A DNA stretch of 64,000 bases from DASWED01 sp036394995 (GTDB taxonomy: Bacteria > Actinomycetota > UBA4738 > JACQTL01): NCBI GenBank assembly GCA_036394995.1, contig DASWED010000001.1, positions 1 through 64,000 on the forward strand. The letters run 5' to 3'. Positions 8,612 through 17,457 of the stretch are shown one piece after another. Position numbers and translations under genes: made by a program. The notes beneath the pieces are model-generated. The model made no database searches. It worked only from the letters and a program-made list of their open reading frames with translations, and was not told the DNA's origin. Numbering within the stretch: the first letter of the stretch is position 1; each line of letters opens with the position of its first letter.

Positions 8612-11209
8612 ATGGACGCTGAGCGGGAGCGGCTGGAGGACGCCGGTCCGTGGCGGACATGGGGGCCGTACGTCTCCCAGCGCCAGTGGGGCACCGTCCG
8701 CGAGGACTACTCCGCCACCGGCGAGGCCTGGGAGTCCTTCCCCCACGACCACGCCCGCTCCCGGGCCTACCGATGGGGCGAGGACGGGCTGGGCGGGATC
8801 TGCGACCTTCAGCAGACCCTGTGCCTGGCGTTCGCGTTCTGGAACGGCCGGGATCCCATTCTCAAGGAGCGGATCTTCGGCCTGACCAACGCCCAGGGGA
8901 ACCACGGCGAGGACGCCAAGGAGTACTGGTGGTTCCTGGACTCCACGCCGACCCACTCCTTCATGCGGTGGCGCTACGCGTACCCCCACGGCGAGTTCCC
9001 GTACGCGCGCCTGGTGGAGGAGAACGCCCGGCGGGGCCGGGAGAACGACGAGTTCGACCTCCTGGACTCGGGCCTTTTCGACGGGGACCGCTACTGGGAC
9101 GTCACCGTGGACGTGGCGAAGGCCGCGCCGGAGGACATGTGCATCCGGATGGAGGTCCGCAACGCAGGGCCGGAGGAGGCCACGCTCCACGTCCTGCCCA
9201 CGCTGTGGTTCCGGAACCGGTGGTCGTGGCGCACCAACGTGGAGAAGCCCCGGATCACGCTGGATGACGGCGTCCTGGTGGCCGAGCACCGCATCCTGGG
9301 CCGCCGGGTCCTCGCGGGATCCGGCTCCCCCGACCCGCTGTTCTGCGAGAACGAGACGAACGCCGAACGACTGTGGGGGACCCGCGCCACCACGCCGTAC
9401 CCCAAGGACGGGATCGGCGACCACGTGGTGCGCGGCGCGGACTCGGTGAACCCCGCGCACGAGGGGACCAAGGCGGCGCTGCACTACGTCCTGACCGTGC
9501 CGCCGGGCGGGTCGCGGGAGATCCGCCTGCGGTTCTCCGACGGCGACACGGACCTCGGGGTGGAGCACGACCGCGTCCACGACCAGCGGCGGCGGGAGGC
9601 CGACGAGTTCTACGCCTCGCTCACCGAGTTCGCCACCGACGAGGAGGCCTCGGTGATGCGCCAGGCCTTCGCCGGCCTCCTGATGTCGAAGCAGTTCTAC
9701 TTCTACGACGTCTCGCGGTGGCTGGAGGGCGACCCCACCCAGCCCCCGCCCCCGAGGGAGCGGCTCGACGGACGCAACTCCGAGTGGGGACACATGAACA
9801 ACTTCGACGTCCTGTCGATGCCCGACACCTGGGAGTACCCGTGGTATGCGGCGTGGGACCTGGCGTTCCACACCGTGGCCCTGGCCCACGTCGATCCGCA
9901 GTTCGCCAAGGACCAGCTGCTGCTGCTGTGCCGCGAGTGGTTCATGCACCCGAACGGCCAGCTCCCGGCGTACGAATGGGCGTTCGGCGACGTGAACCCG
10001 CCGGTCCACGCGTGGGCGGCGCTCCGCGTGTTCGAGATCGACGGCTCGCGCGACATCGAGTTCCTGCAGCGGATCTTCCACAAGCTCACGCTGAACTTCA
10101 CGTGGTGGGTGAACCGCAAGGACGCCGAGGGCAACAACATCTTCGAGGGCGGGTTCCTGGGGCTCGACAACATCGGCCCGTTCGACCGGTCCCAGCGGCT
10201 GCCGGGCGACGTGCACCTCGAGCAGTCCGACGGCACCGCGTGGATGGCCATGTTCTGCCTGAACATGCTGGAGATCGCCCTCGTCCTGGCGGCGCACGAA
10301 CGGACCTACGAGGACATGTGCACCAAGTTCTTCGAGCACTTCACGTACATCGCCACCGCCATGAACGACCAGGGCCTGTGGAACGAGGACGACGGCTTCT
10401 ACTACGACCAGCTGCACCACCGCGACGGCGGGATGGTCATCCCCATGCGCATCCGGTCCATGGTCGGACTGATCCCCCTGTGCGCGACGACGACGCTCGG
10501 ACCCGACACGCTGGCCAAGCTCCCGGAGTTCACGTCGCGGCTGCAGTGGTTCCTGGCCCACAAGAACGAGTTCGCCCGGGTGGTCCAGACCGACGACCTC
10601 GGCGAGGAGCGCATCGCCCGGCTGCTGTCGATCGTCACGCCGGACCGGCTGGTCCGGATCCTCGACGTGATGCTCAACGAAGCCGAGTTCCTGTCGCCGT
10701 ACGGGGTCCGTTCGGTGTCGCGGTACCACCTGGAGCACCCGTTCGAGCTGGACGTCGGCGTGGGCGTGGCCAGGGTCGGCTACGAGCCGGGCGTCTCGAC
10801 GTCGGGGGTGTACGGCGGGAACTCGAACTGGCGGGGCCCGGTGTGGTTCCCGGTGAACTACCTGATCATCGAGTCCCTCCGGCGGTTCCACCGGTACCTC
10901 CGAGAGGACTTCACGGTGGAGTACCCCACCGGGTCGGGCCGCCACAGCACCCTCGGCGAGGTCGCCGACGACCTGTCGCAGCGCCTGGTGAAGCTGTTCC
11001 TGCGAGACGATCGGGGCCGCCGTCCCGCGTTCGGGCGCCTGGAGAAGTTCCAGACGGACCCCGGGTGGAACGAACGCCTGCTGTTCTTCGAGTACTTCCA
11101 CGGCGACACCGGCGAGGGCCTCGGCGCCTCTCACCAGACCGGCTGGACGGCCCTGGTGGCCGACCTCATCCTCAACCTGTCGAACCGCGACTCCGTGTCC
11201 GCAACCTAG
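8612..11209 (+). CDS. Glycoside hydrolase of the GH63/MGH1C glucosidase type
   Basis: An 865-residue cytoplasmic protein (no signal peptide) resembling bacterial proteins annotated as glucosidases with a GH63-like (alpha/alpha)6 barrel. Recognisable stretches are YRWGEDGLGGICDLQQ near residue 55, RWRYAYPHGEFPY near 120, a middle region WEYPWYAAWDLAFHTVALA near 410 that is the typical catalytic WxxxxWD segment, and the C-terminal YGGNSNWRGPVWFPVNYLI near 735, also a GH63 hallmark. Bacterial GH63 enzymes cleave alpha-glucosides or mannosylglycerate/glucosylglycerate; the substrate here is not determined. It starts at 8612 without an evident ribosome site and ends facing an LVIVD gene. A link to the distant alpha-glucan operons is possible but not shown. 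Confidence 0.82.
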   Translation: MDAERERLEDAGPWRTWGPYVSQRQWGTVREDYSATGEAWESFPHDHARSRAYRWGEDGLGGICDLQQTLCLAFAFWNGRDPILKERIFGLTNAQGNHGEDAKEYWWFLDSTPTHSFMRWRYAYPHGEFPYARLVEENARRGRENDEFDLLDSGLFDGDRYWDVTVDVAKAAPEDMCIRMEVRNAGPEEATLHVLPTLWFRNRWSWRTNVEKPRITLDDGVLVAEHRILGRRVLAGSGSPDPLFCENETNAERLWGTRATTPYPKDGIGDHVVRGADSVNPAHEGTKAALHYVLTVPPGGSREIRLRFSDGDTDLGVEHDRVHDQRRREADEFYASLTEFATDEEASVMRQAFAGLLMSKQFYFYDVSRWLEGDPTQPPPPRERLDGRNSEWGHMNNFDVLSMPDTWEYPWYAAWDLAFHTVALAHVDPQFAKDQLLLLCREWFMHPNGQLPAYEWAFGDVNPPVHAWAALRVFEIDGSRDIEFLQRIFHKLTLNFTWWVNRKDAEGNNIFEGGFLGLDNIGPFDRSQRLPGDVHLEQSDGTAWMAMFCLNMLEIALVLAAHERTYEDMCTKFFEHFTYIATAMNDQGLWNEDDGFYYDQLHHRDGGMVIPMRIRSMVGLIPLCATTTLGPDTLAKLPEFTSRLQWFLAHKNEFARVVQTDDLGEERIARLLSIVTPDRLVRILDVMLNEAEFLSPYGVRSVSRYHLEHPFELDVGVGVARVGYEPGVSTSGVYGGNSNWRGPVWFPVNYLIIESLRRFHRYLREDFTVEYPTGSGRHSTLGEVADDLSQRLVKLFLRDDRGRRPAFGRLEKFQTDPGWNERLLFFEYFHGDTGEGLGASHQTGWTALVADLILNLSNRDSVSAT

Positions 11210-11210
11210 T

Positions 11211-11225
11211 GCTCCGCCTCGGAGC
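11211..11225. terminator. Short hairpin between convergent genes
   Basis: GCTCCG, loop CCT, CGGAGC forms a perfect 6-bp stem just after the stop of the glucosidase gene and before the stop of the convergent LVIVD gene. No T tract follows, so its role as a bidirectional terminator is tentative. Confidence 0.35.
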
Positions 11226-11236
11226 CGCGGGCCCGT

Positions 11237-12625
11237 TCATTGCCGGTGGACCGGGCAGAGGAAGGCGAACGTGCCGTCGAACCGGAGGGTCTGGGTGGCG
11301 CCGCCGGCGGGCGCGGCAACCGTCCGCGCCGCGCGTGAACCCGTGAACCGGATGACGTCGACGCCGCGGGTGAAGTCCGCGATGAAGACGTATCCGTCGT
11401 GCCAGTACGCGGCCCATGTGTTCGCGTCGTCGGGACGGTAGTAGCCGACCTGGCGGATGTCCCGGGGGTCGCTGACGTCGATGAACCGGGTGCCCTGGGT
11501 ATAGAACGCGTAGGCCAGCAGGCCGTCGCCCCGGTCGGTGAAGTAGTGCGCCGAGTCGCAGCCGCTGCTGCCCTCCTGCTTCTCCGGCGTCCACGTGTCG
11601 AGGACCCGCAGGCGGAAGTGGGTCTGGTCGATGTCCCGCCAGCCCTGCCCACCGAACGAGCCTCGGAGGTCGAAGGTGGCGAACCGGCCGGCCGACTTGC
11701 AGTCCGTGGTGACGTTCTCCTCGGTGGCGTACAGGACCTTGCCCTTCGTCCCGGCCACCCCCGGGATGCTCGCGTTCACGTTCCGCCAGGAGTTGTGCAT
11801 GAACCGCGACGGCGTGTACTTGGCGGACGACCCGCCGCCCGCGTACGGGACCGGCCGGCACCCGGTGGCGCGCTGCGTCTTCCCGGTCAGCGGGTTCCGG
11901 TGGAGCCCAGTGGTCCAGTAGCCGCGGACACCGCCCGCCCCGGAGACCCACGCCACGCCGGCCGCGTCCACCTGGACGTCGTGGACGTAGTCGGTCACGC
12001 CGTCGTTGCGCTTCGTGTCGATGGGCTTCGGGCACGGCACCGGGTTCGCCGGATCGCGGACATCGGTGGCGAAGATCGGCCGGCCCACGAACTGGGGCTG
12101 GGTCTCTGCGTTCGCATAGGGCCCGGCGGTCCAGATGAACGCACAGCGGTTCACGCAGGTGGTGGTGTGGCCCGCCGGGACCAGGAACACGCTGAGCTGG
12201 CGGAGCAGCGTCGGGTCCGACACGTCGATGACGTGAACGGCGCCGTAGGGGAACGTGGAGCCGGACGTGGCGGGTGAGGTGAACCCTCGGGGATCCCGGC
12301 TGACGAACAGCAGGTGGCGGGCCGGATCCACGTCGACGTCCTCGTTCTCCCAGATGTACATGGGGAGCGCGCCGAGCAGCGCCGGAGCGGCGGGGTCGGA
12401 GACGTCATAGCTGTACACGCCGTGGACGGTCGAGACGAACATCGTGTCCCCGATGAAGTTGATCGAGATCGCCGCCCGCAGCTCCGGGATGTTCGCCACG
12501 AACCGCACGTTGCCCGAGATCGAGCCGGCCGGCGGGGCGGCCTCGGCGCCGGCCCGGACGGCGGGCATCGCCAGCACCAGGACCAGCGTGAACAGGGTGG
12601 GAAGCAGCTTCGGTCGAGAGCGCAT
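11237..12625 (-). CDS. Secreted LVIVD-repeat protein
   Basis: A 462-residue exported protein with a classic signal peptide (basic MRSRPK, hydrophobic LLPTLFTLVLVLAM, cleavage near AGAEA). The mature part is a beta-propeller-like array of LVIVD-type repeats with cores such as GVYSYDVSDPAAPALLG, GAVHVIDVSDPTLLRQL, ATDVRDPANPVP and TRFIDVSDPRDIRQVGYY. Four cysteines in CVNRC, PCPKP and SSGCD regions may form disulfides outside the cell. GAGGAGG lies before the ATG. The family is widespread in surface and choice-of-anchor proteins with no assigned reaction. It stands in its own transcription unit facing the glucosidase. Confidence 0.78.
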   Translation of the reverse strand: MRSRPKLLPTLFTLVLVLAMPAVRAGAEAAPPAGSISGNVRFVANIPELRAAISINFIGDTMFVSTVHGVYSYDVSDPAAPALLGALPMYIWENEDVDVDPARHLLFVSRDPRGFTSPATSGSTFPYGAVHVIDVSDPTLLRQLSVFLVPAGHTTTCVNRCAFIWTAGPYANAETQPQFVGRPIFATDVRDPANPVPCPKPIDTKRNDGVTDYVHDVQVDAAGVAWVSGAGGVRGYWTTGLHRNPLTGKTQRATGCRPVPYAGGGSSAKYTPSRFMHNSWRNVNASIPGVAGTKGKVLYATEENVTTDCKSAGRFATFDLRGSFGGQGWRDIDQTHFRLRVLDTWTPEKQEGSSGCDSAHYFTDRGDGLLAYAFYTQGTRFIDVSDPRDIRQVGYYRPDDANTWAAYWHDGYVFIADFTRGVDVIRFTGSRAARTVAAPAGGATQTLRFDGTFAFLCPVHRQ

Positions 12626-12703
12626 TGGCGGGCCCCTCCTCGATCGCGCACCGACGTGTCTACCCCCGCGGTCCGGGGCACAAACGGCGCCCGGGGCCGG
12701 TCC

Positions 12704-13837
12704 TCAGGCGGGTGACCAGCGGAGGACGGCGCCGACGTCGTCCTTCGGCCCGGCGTCCCGGGGGATCACCAGGATGCCGGCGCCGGTCCCGAGCGTGGCC
12801 CGGACCAGCACGTCGAGGAGCCGGCCCTCCTGGATGTGGCCGGCGCCGATGCCGAACTGGGCCAGGTCCTCCGGCCGGAGGGCCAGGTGCGCGGGCTCGG
12901 GTCCGAACCAGGCGGTGCGCTCGTCGTCCGGGTCGTCGGCCACGAGCAGGACCTCGACCTGCGCGCTCCGGAGCGCGTCGACGACGGCGGCGGGACCGTC
13001 GGCCGCGCGATCGTCCTGGCCCCGCTCCCGGTGGAAGTGCTCGATGAGGGCGGAGGCCTGTTCGGCGGCGATCCCCGAGACCGCCTCCTCGACGTCGGGG
13101 GGGAGATGGCCCGGCGAGCCCCCGGCCCCGCCCCTCGGGATCACCCGGAGGGCACCCGCCCACCGCTCGGGGATGGACTCCTTCACCAGCGAGACCGCCC
13201 GGACGTCGCCGGCGAGGACGACCACGGCGGCCCCCACCCGGTCGGCGAGCTTCGCGGCCTCCTCGGCCACCTGGTGGGCGTTGTGCTCCCACGTGTTCTC
13301 GGCCCGCTGCTGGTACCGGCGCTGGGACCACCCCCCCGCCTGGACCTTGCGGATCGGGCCCCCGGCACCCTGGACCTCGCGCGCGATCTCCGTTCCCTCC
13401 AGTCGCACGCCCACCAGATCGGCGCCCGTCCGGTCGGTGACGACCGCGACGAACGGCACCCGCTCCTGGCGCCACCGCACGATGGGCAGGAGCTCCGGGA
13501 GCATCGCCCACCTCGCCCGGTCGCGAGGCTCGGGCCTTTCGGTGTGCTCCACGTGGACCACGCCGGACGCGTTCGCCACCACGGCCAGGCTCCCGCCCCT
13601 GGTGTGCGCCCCCGGCACGACCTCGTCGATGGCACGCAGCGACTCGTCGGGGGTTCCCGCGTCCGCCAGGCGGTCGCGGAGCGACTTCCACCGCGCCGTC
13701 CCGAGCTGCGGTGCGTTCTCGACCGCGCCCTCGGTCACCAGGTAGACGGACGCGAAGGGGCCCGGCTGCCGGCAGGCCAGCTCGACGAGGGCCGGGGCGG
13801 ACACGGCGCCGGCGGGGATCGATTCCGAAGCTTCCAT
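12704..13837 (-). CDS. Rv2629/Vms1-type ribosome-associated release factor homologue (baeRF family)
   Basis: A 377-residue protein of the actinobacterial Rv2629 family, related to eukaryotic Vms1/ANKZF1 and the eRF1 fold. These act on the ribosomal A site: Vms1 cleaves peptidyl-tRNA, and the bacterial members have been proposed as release, rescue or hibernation factors. Supporting segments are PFASVYLVTEG at the N-terminus, the Gln-containing loop GGWSQRRYQQRAE near residue 170 (the place of the catalytic GGQ-like loop), the VVVLAGDVRAVSLVKESIP core near 215, and the C-terminal L7Ae-like region VEVLLVADDP. AAGGAG precedes the ATG. It is divergent from the PfkB kinase gene. Whether this copy is a hydrolase or a hibernation factor is not decidable here. 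Confidence 0.82.
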   Translation of the reverse strand: MEASESIPAGAVSAPALVELACRQPGPFASVYLVTEGAVENAPQLGTARWKSLRDRLADAGTPDESLRAIDEVVPGAHTRGGSLAVVANASGVVHVEHTERPEPRDRARWAMLPELLPIVRWRQERVPFVAVVTDRTGADLVGVRLEGTEIAREVQGAGGPIRKVQAGGWSQRRYQQRAENTWEHNAHQVAEEAAKLADRVGAAVVVLAGDVRAVSLVKESIPERWAGALRVIPRGGAGGSPGHLPPDVEEAVSGIAAEQASALIEHFHRERGQDDRAADGPAAVVDALRSAQVEVLLVADDPDDERTAWFGPEPAHLALRPEDLAQFGIGAGHIQEGRLLDVLVRATLGTGAGILVIPRDAGPKDDVGAVLRWSPA

Positions 13838-13950
13838 CGAGCGCTCCTTCCGCCTGCGGGCACGACGAAGCGGCGGCGACCGCCTCTTTGGCCACGTACC
13901 CGTGCTCGTGCCTCCGAAACGCGGCCCGGCCGGCGGGGGAAGATGCGCGC

Positions 13951-14781
13951 ATGGCTTCGCCCAGGGTCGCGGTGGTCGGGCACACGGAGTGGGTGGAGTT
14001 CGCCCTCGTCCGGGCGGTGCCCCGGCAGGGCGAGATCGTGCATGCGTCCGGGACGTTCGCGGTCCCCGCGGGCGGCGGCCCGGTGGCCGCGGTGCAGCTG
14101 GCGAAGCTGGCGGGCGGGGCCGCGTTCTTCACCGCGCTCGGGGACGACGAGCTCGGCCACCGGACCGAGGACGGCCTCCGGGTGCTCGGGCTGGAGGTCC
14201 ACGCGACGTTCCGTCCCGAGCCCCAGCGCCGGGCGTTCACGTTCCTGGACGACGCCGGCGAGCGGACCATCACGGTGATCGGCGAGCGCCTGGGCCCGCA
14301 CGGCGACGACCCGCTGCCGTGGGACGACCTGGCGGGGTTCGACGCCGTCTATTTCACGGCCGGCGACCCGGGGGCGCTGGCCCGGGCCCGGGCCGCGCGG
14401 GTGCTGACGGCCACCACGCGGGCCATGCCGGTGCTGGTGGAAGCCGGGGTGGCGCTGGACGCGGTGATCGGCAGCGCCCGGGACCGGGACGAACGGTACG
14501 AGCCGGTGGACCCCCCGCCGGCTGCGGTGGTGCTCACCGAGAGCGGGGCGGGCGGATCCTTCACCACCGCCGGCGGCCGTTCCGGACGATGGGAGGCCTC
14601 CCCGCTCCCGGGACCGGTGCAGGACGCGTACGGCTGCGGGGACTCGTTCGCGGGTGGCCTCACGTACGGCCTCGGCGCCGGGATGACGCTGGAGGAGGCC
14701 CTGGCCCTCGGGGCGAGGTGCGGGGCCGCCTGCCTCACCGGCCCTGGCCCGTACGAGGGGCAGCTCCGGTCGGCGGACTGA
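13951..14781 (+). CDS. PfkB-family carbohydrate kinase
   Basis: A 276-residue sugar or nucleoside kinase of the ribokinase/PfkB fold. The N-terminus carries the family beta strand RVAVVGHTEWVEF, the Gly-Gly substrate loop PAGGGPVAAVQLAKLAG near residue 35, and the C-terminal anion-hole and catalytic motif DAYGCGDSFAGGLTYGLG near 230, with Asp of GCGDS as catalytic base. The ATG at 13951 is preceded by GGGGAAG at 9 nt and begins right at the first beta strand; the longer frame upstream is not family-like. The protein is shorter than the usual ~300 residues but appears complete. The substrate is unknown. The PLP decarboxylase gene follows 37 nt later behind its own promoter. Confidence 0.87.
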   Translation: MASPRVAVVGHTEWVEFALVRAVPRQGEIVHASGTFAVPAGGGPVAAVQLAKLAGGAAFFTALGDDELGHRTEDGLRVLGLEVHATFRPEPQRRAFTFLDDAGERTITVIGERLGPHGDDPLPWDDLAGFDAVYFTAGDPGALARARAARVLTATTRAMPVLVEAGVALDAVIGSARDRDERYEPVDPPPAAVVLTESGAGGSFTTAGGRSGRWEASPLPGPVQDAYGCGDSFAGGLTYGLGAGMTLEEALALGARCGAACLTGPGPYEGQLRSAD

Positions 14782-14803
14782 CGGCCCACCCGGCGGGCGC
14801 TGC

Positions 14804-14809
14804 TAGCAT
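14804..14809 (+). promoter_or_regulatory. -10 hexamer of a leaderless promoter
   Basis: TAGCAT ends 9 nt before the GTG start of the PLP decarboxylase at 14819, and no ribosome site is present. Confidence 0.5.
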
Positions 14810-14818
14810 CGCGCGACC

Positions 14819-16234
14819 GTGGACGGCGCGCGCTTCCCGCTGGAGCCCGATGCGGAGCTCATGCTGGGCTCGGCGGAGGCGGCCGCCCGTGTGGTGGTCG
14901 AGCACCTGGCCTCGCTGCCGGACATGGCGGCGGTGGACCTGGCCGGGGCGCTGGAGGCGGCGACGCGCATACGGGAGCCCGCGCCCGAGGGCGGAACGCC
15001 GCTGCGGGAGCTCCTCCACGCGGTCGAGGCCGGCGCCCGGAAGTCGTTCACCACGGCGGGGCCCGGCTACCTCGCGTACATCCCGGGCGGGGGGCTGTGG
15101 TCGGCGGCGCTGGCCGACTTCGTGGCCGCCGCGCTGAACCGGTACGTGGGCGTGTGGGAGGCGGCGCCGGTCCTGGCCCAGATCGAGGCGCAGGCCGTGC
15201 GGTGGATGGCCGACATGTTCGGCTTCCCGCCGGAGGCCCGCGGGATCCTCACGTCCGGCGGTTCGCTGTCGAACTTCTCCGCCGTGGTCACGGCCCGCCA
15301 CGCGCTGCTCGGCGAACGGTTCCAGGACGGCACGCTGTACGCCTCGGACCAGGTCCACAACTCGGTGGTGAAGGCGGCCCTCCTGGCCGGGTTCCCCCGG
15401 GACAACGTCCGGCTGGTCGCCACCGACGCCGAGCTCAGGCTGGACGTCGCCGCGCTTCGCGAGGCGGTGGCCGCCGACCGCCGCGACGGGCTCCGGCCCG
15501 CGTTCGTGGTGGCCAGCGCCGGGACCACGAACACCGGCGCGATCGACCCCATCGCCGAGGTCGCCGACCTGGCCCGGCACGAGGCGATGTGGCTGCACGT
15601 GGACGGGGCCTACGGCGGGTTCTTCCAGCTCACCGAGCGGGGGCGGGCCGCGTTCGCCGGGATCGAACGGGCCGACTCCATCACGCTCGACCCCCACAAG
15701 GCCATGTTCCTGCCGTACGGCACCGGGTGTCTTCTCGTCCGCGACGGCGGGCTGCTGCGCGCCGCCCACGAGTCCCACCACGGCGAGTACCTCCAGGACC
15801 TGGCCCTCGAGGAGGAGATCCCGAGCTTCACGAACTACTCCCCCGAGCTGTCCCGGGACTTCCGGGGCCTCCGCGTGTGGCTGCCCATCAAGCTGCACGG
15901 CCTGGCCGCGTTCCGCGAGGCCCTCGACGAGAAGCTCGACCTGACCCGGTTGCTGTTCGAGCGCCTCGGCGAGGTCCCGCAGATCGAGATCCCCTGGGAG
16001 CCCCAGGTGACGGTGGTGGCGTTCCGGTTGCGGGGCGACGGGCCCGAGGCCGACGAGGCGAACCGCCGGTTCCTCGAACGGATCAACGCGTCCCGCCGGG
16101 TCTACCTGTCGAGCACGACGATCCGGGGCCGGATGATCTTGCGGGCCTGCATCGTCAGCCACCGCACCCACCGCGACCGCATCGAGGAGGCGGCGGAGAT
16201 CATCCGGAGGGCGGCAGCGGAGGCGGCGACGTAG
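14819..16234 (+). CDS. Group II pyridoxal-phosphate amino-acid decarboxylase
   Basis: A 471-residue PLP enzyme of the aromatic-L-amino-acid decarboxylase group, which removes the alpha-carboxyl group of an amino acid to give an amine. Motifs in order are GPGYLAYIPGGG near residue 80, FGFPPEARGILTSGGSLSNF (PLP phosphate loop) near 140, ASAGTTNTGAIDPI near 235, HVDGAYGGFF near 260 with the Asp that pairs with the PLP nitrogen, and the Schiff-base Lys in DPHKAMFLPYG near 295. The start is GTG at 14819, downstream of a -10 hexamer and without a ribosome site. Such enzymes act on Dopa, tryptophan, tyrosine, glutamate or 2,4-diaminobutyrate; which is not determined. The length is typical. Confidence 0.9.
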   Translation: MDGARFPLEPDAELMLGSAEAAARVVVEHLASLPDMAAVDLAGALEAATRIREPAPEGGTPLRELLHAVEAGARKSFTTAGPGYLAYIPGGGLWSAALADFVAAALNRYVGVWEAAPVLAQIEAQAVRWMADMFGFPPEARGILTSGGSLSNFSAVVTARHALLGERFQDGTLYASDQVHNSVVKAALLAGFPRDNVRLVATDAELRLDVAALREAVAADRRDGLRPAFVVASAGTTNTGAIDPIAEVADLARHEAMWLHVDGAYGGFFQLTERGRAAFAGIERADSITLDPHKAMFLPYGTGCLLVRDGGLLRAAHESHHGEYLQDLALEEEIPSFTNYSPELSRDFRGLRVWLPIKLHGLAAFREALDEKLDLTRLLFERLGEVPQIEIPWEPQVTVVAFRLRGDGPEADEANRRFLERINASRRVYLSSTTIRGRMILRACIVSHRTHRDRIEEAAEIIRRAAAEAAT

Positions 16235-16241
16235 GCCGGGA

Positions 16242-16619
16242 TCAGGGTCTCGATATGGCCGCGGCCAGGTCGCGCATGCTGACCATCCCGATCACGCGGT
16301 CGCCCTCCACCACCGGGAGATGCCGGAAGCCCCCGGTCAGCATGCGGTCCAGGGCCTGACCGGCCGTGGCGTCGGGCTCGATGACCTGGGGATCGGAGGT
16401 CATGCGGTGGCGGACCAGGGAGGAACGGCCGATGTCGGAGGTCCCCGACAGCGACTCCAGGATGTCGCGTTCCGTGAAGATCCCGACCAGCCGGTCGCCG
16501 TCCATGACGAGCGCCGAGCCGGCCCTCCGCGCGAACATCGTGCTGGCCGCCTCCATCACCGTGGCCGCCGGGCCCACGACGACGAGGTCGGTGGTCATGA
16601 CATCCCGGACCGTCGTCAC
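16242..16619 (-). CDS. Two-CBS-domain regulatory protein
   Basis: A 125-residue protein consisting of a tandem CBS pair (Bateman module), which binds adenine nucleotides and senses energy state. The first CBS (about residues 5-60) contains MTTDLVVVGPAATVMEAA and DRLVGIFTERDIL; the second (about 65-122) contains DATAGQALDRML and FRHLPVVEGDRVIGMVSMRDL. The GTG at 16619 was chosen because GGAGG lies 5 nt upstream and it begins the first domain; a longer frame reaches 16919 but runs through the hairpin element described next. Free-standing CBS pairs usually control a partner enzyme or channel, which is not adjacent here. Confidence 0.88.
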   Translation of the reverse strand: MTTVRDVMTTDLVVVGPAATVMEAASTMFARRAGSALVMDGDRLVGIFTERDILESLSGTSDIGRSSLVRHRMTSDPQVIEPDATAGQALDRMLTGGFRHLPVVEGDRVIGMVSMRDLAAAISRP

Positions 16620-16695
16620 ACCTGCCTCCGCGTGCGGATCAGCCGAAGCGTAACGATCCCGGCGGAGCCGCGCGAGCCGAGCCCCCCGCCGCCGA

Positions 16696-16752
16696 GAAAG
16701 AGTGACAAAACCCGGGCTCGAACTTGACCGACCGGCGGCCGATCCGTAGGGT
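16696..16752 (+). promoter_or_regulatory. Sigma-70-like promoter with conserved upstream box, copy 1
   Basis: The box GAAAGAGTGACAAAA (16696-16710) is followed after 13 nt by TTGACC (16724-16729), then after exactly 17 nt by TAGGGT (16747-16752). The identical arrangement, with unrelated spacer sequence, recurs at 20162-20218. The -35 and -10 spacing is ideal for a housekeeping sigma factor. The upstream box lies where an activator would bind. Confidence 0.7.
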
Positions 16753-16758
16753 TCGCAT

Positions 16759-16800
16759 CGGAGACCGCTGGAACCCTCGGGTTCCGGCGGTTTCCATTTG
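16759..16800 (+). ncRNA. Candidate short hairpin RNA, copy 1
   Basis: Seven bases after the -10 box a 36-nt inverted repeat begins (16760-16795): GGAGACCGCT GGAACC, loop CTCG, GGTTCC GGCGGTTTCC, a 16-bp stem with two G-U pairs, then ATTT. The predicted transcript would start at the foot of the stem. It is nearly identical to the copy at 20225-20266; the only stem difference (C to T at 16785/20251) turns G-C into G-U and keeps the fold. It matches no RNA family I recognise. A transcribed attenuator for the zinc-ribbon gene at 16986 is the main alternative. Confidence 0.55.
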
Positions 16801-16985
16801 CGGGTCCGTTTTCCCTCCCGACCAGCGGTCTTCGCCCCACGCCCGCCCCCCCGGTCACCCATCCAACGGCGGCATCCGCCCCCGTCGGCGCGTTGGGACA
16901 GAGTTGTCCCTGGGGGCATCTGGGTGATTTGCCAGGTCCGCCCGATGGGTAAAGATTGATGCGTAGTCGTCCAAGGAGGGCAACC

Positions 16986-17276
16986 ATGGCGTTACGCGCC
17001 GAGGAACTCCGCGGCGAGGAAGCGCTCCTCCAGCGATACATCGAGTCCGCCCGCCGGCGCGAACGGCTCCGGGTCGACACCGCGACGAACCCGGACGGGA
17101 CCCGGGACCTGCTCCTGGCCCGCTACCTCCGGGCCCTTCGCCGGAACCCGCCCCCCGAGGGCGTCAACCTGGAGCACGCCGCGGTGCGGACGTGCCCGTC
17201 GTGCGGCGAGCGGACGGAGTTCCGCGAAGAGCGCGGGGGCTGGGCCGAGTGCCCGTCCTGCGGCCAGATGGCCTGA
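16986..17276 (+). CDS. Small zinc-ribbon protein, function unknown
   Basis: A 96-residue protein. The ATG at 16986 follows AAGGAGGG with a 5-nt gap, one of the strongest ribosome sites in the window. The N-terminal ~60 residues are a charged, probably helical stretch (RAEELRGEEALLQRYIESARRRERL). The C-terminus has two CPSCG knuckles separated by about 17 residues (CPSCGERTEF and ECPSCGQMA), a clear zinc ribbon. This suggests binding to nucleic acid or to a protein machine, but I do not recognise the family. It is the first gene downstream of the copy 1 hairpin element. Confidence 0.78.
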   Translation: MALRAEELRGEEALLQRYIESARRRERLRVDTATNPDGTRDLLLARYLRALRRNPPPEGVNLEHAAVRTCPSCGERTEFREERGGWAECPSCGQMA

Positions 17277-17457
17277 CCGGCCCGAAAGCCGCGCGGCGGA
17301 TCCACGAGCGCCTGGAATTGTCCCCATCGGCGGCCGTTCGCGAGGTGCAGGCTCCGGGACAGTTCACGGATGCGTCGACGCGCACCCGTGAGGCGATCCA
17401 GCCGGAGGGGGGTGGCGCCGATGGGCATCGAACGCTCGACCGGCCGCATCCCGCGAG

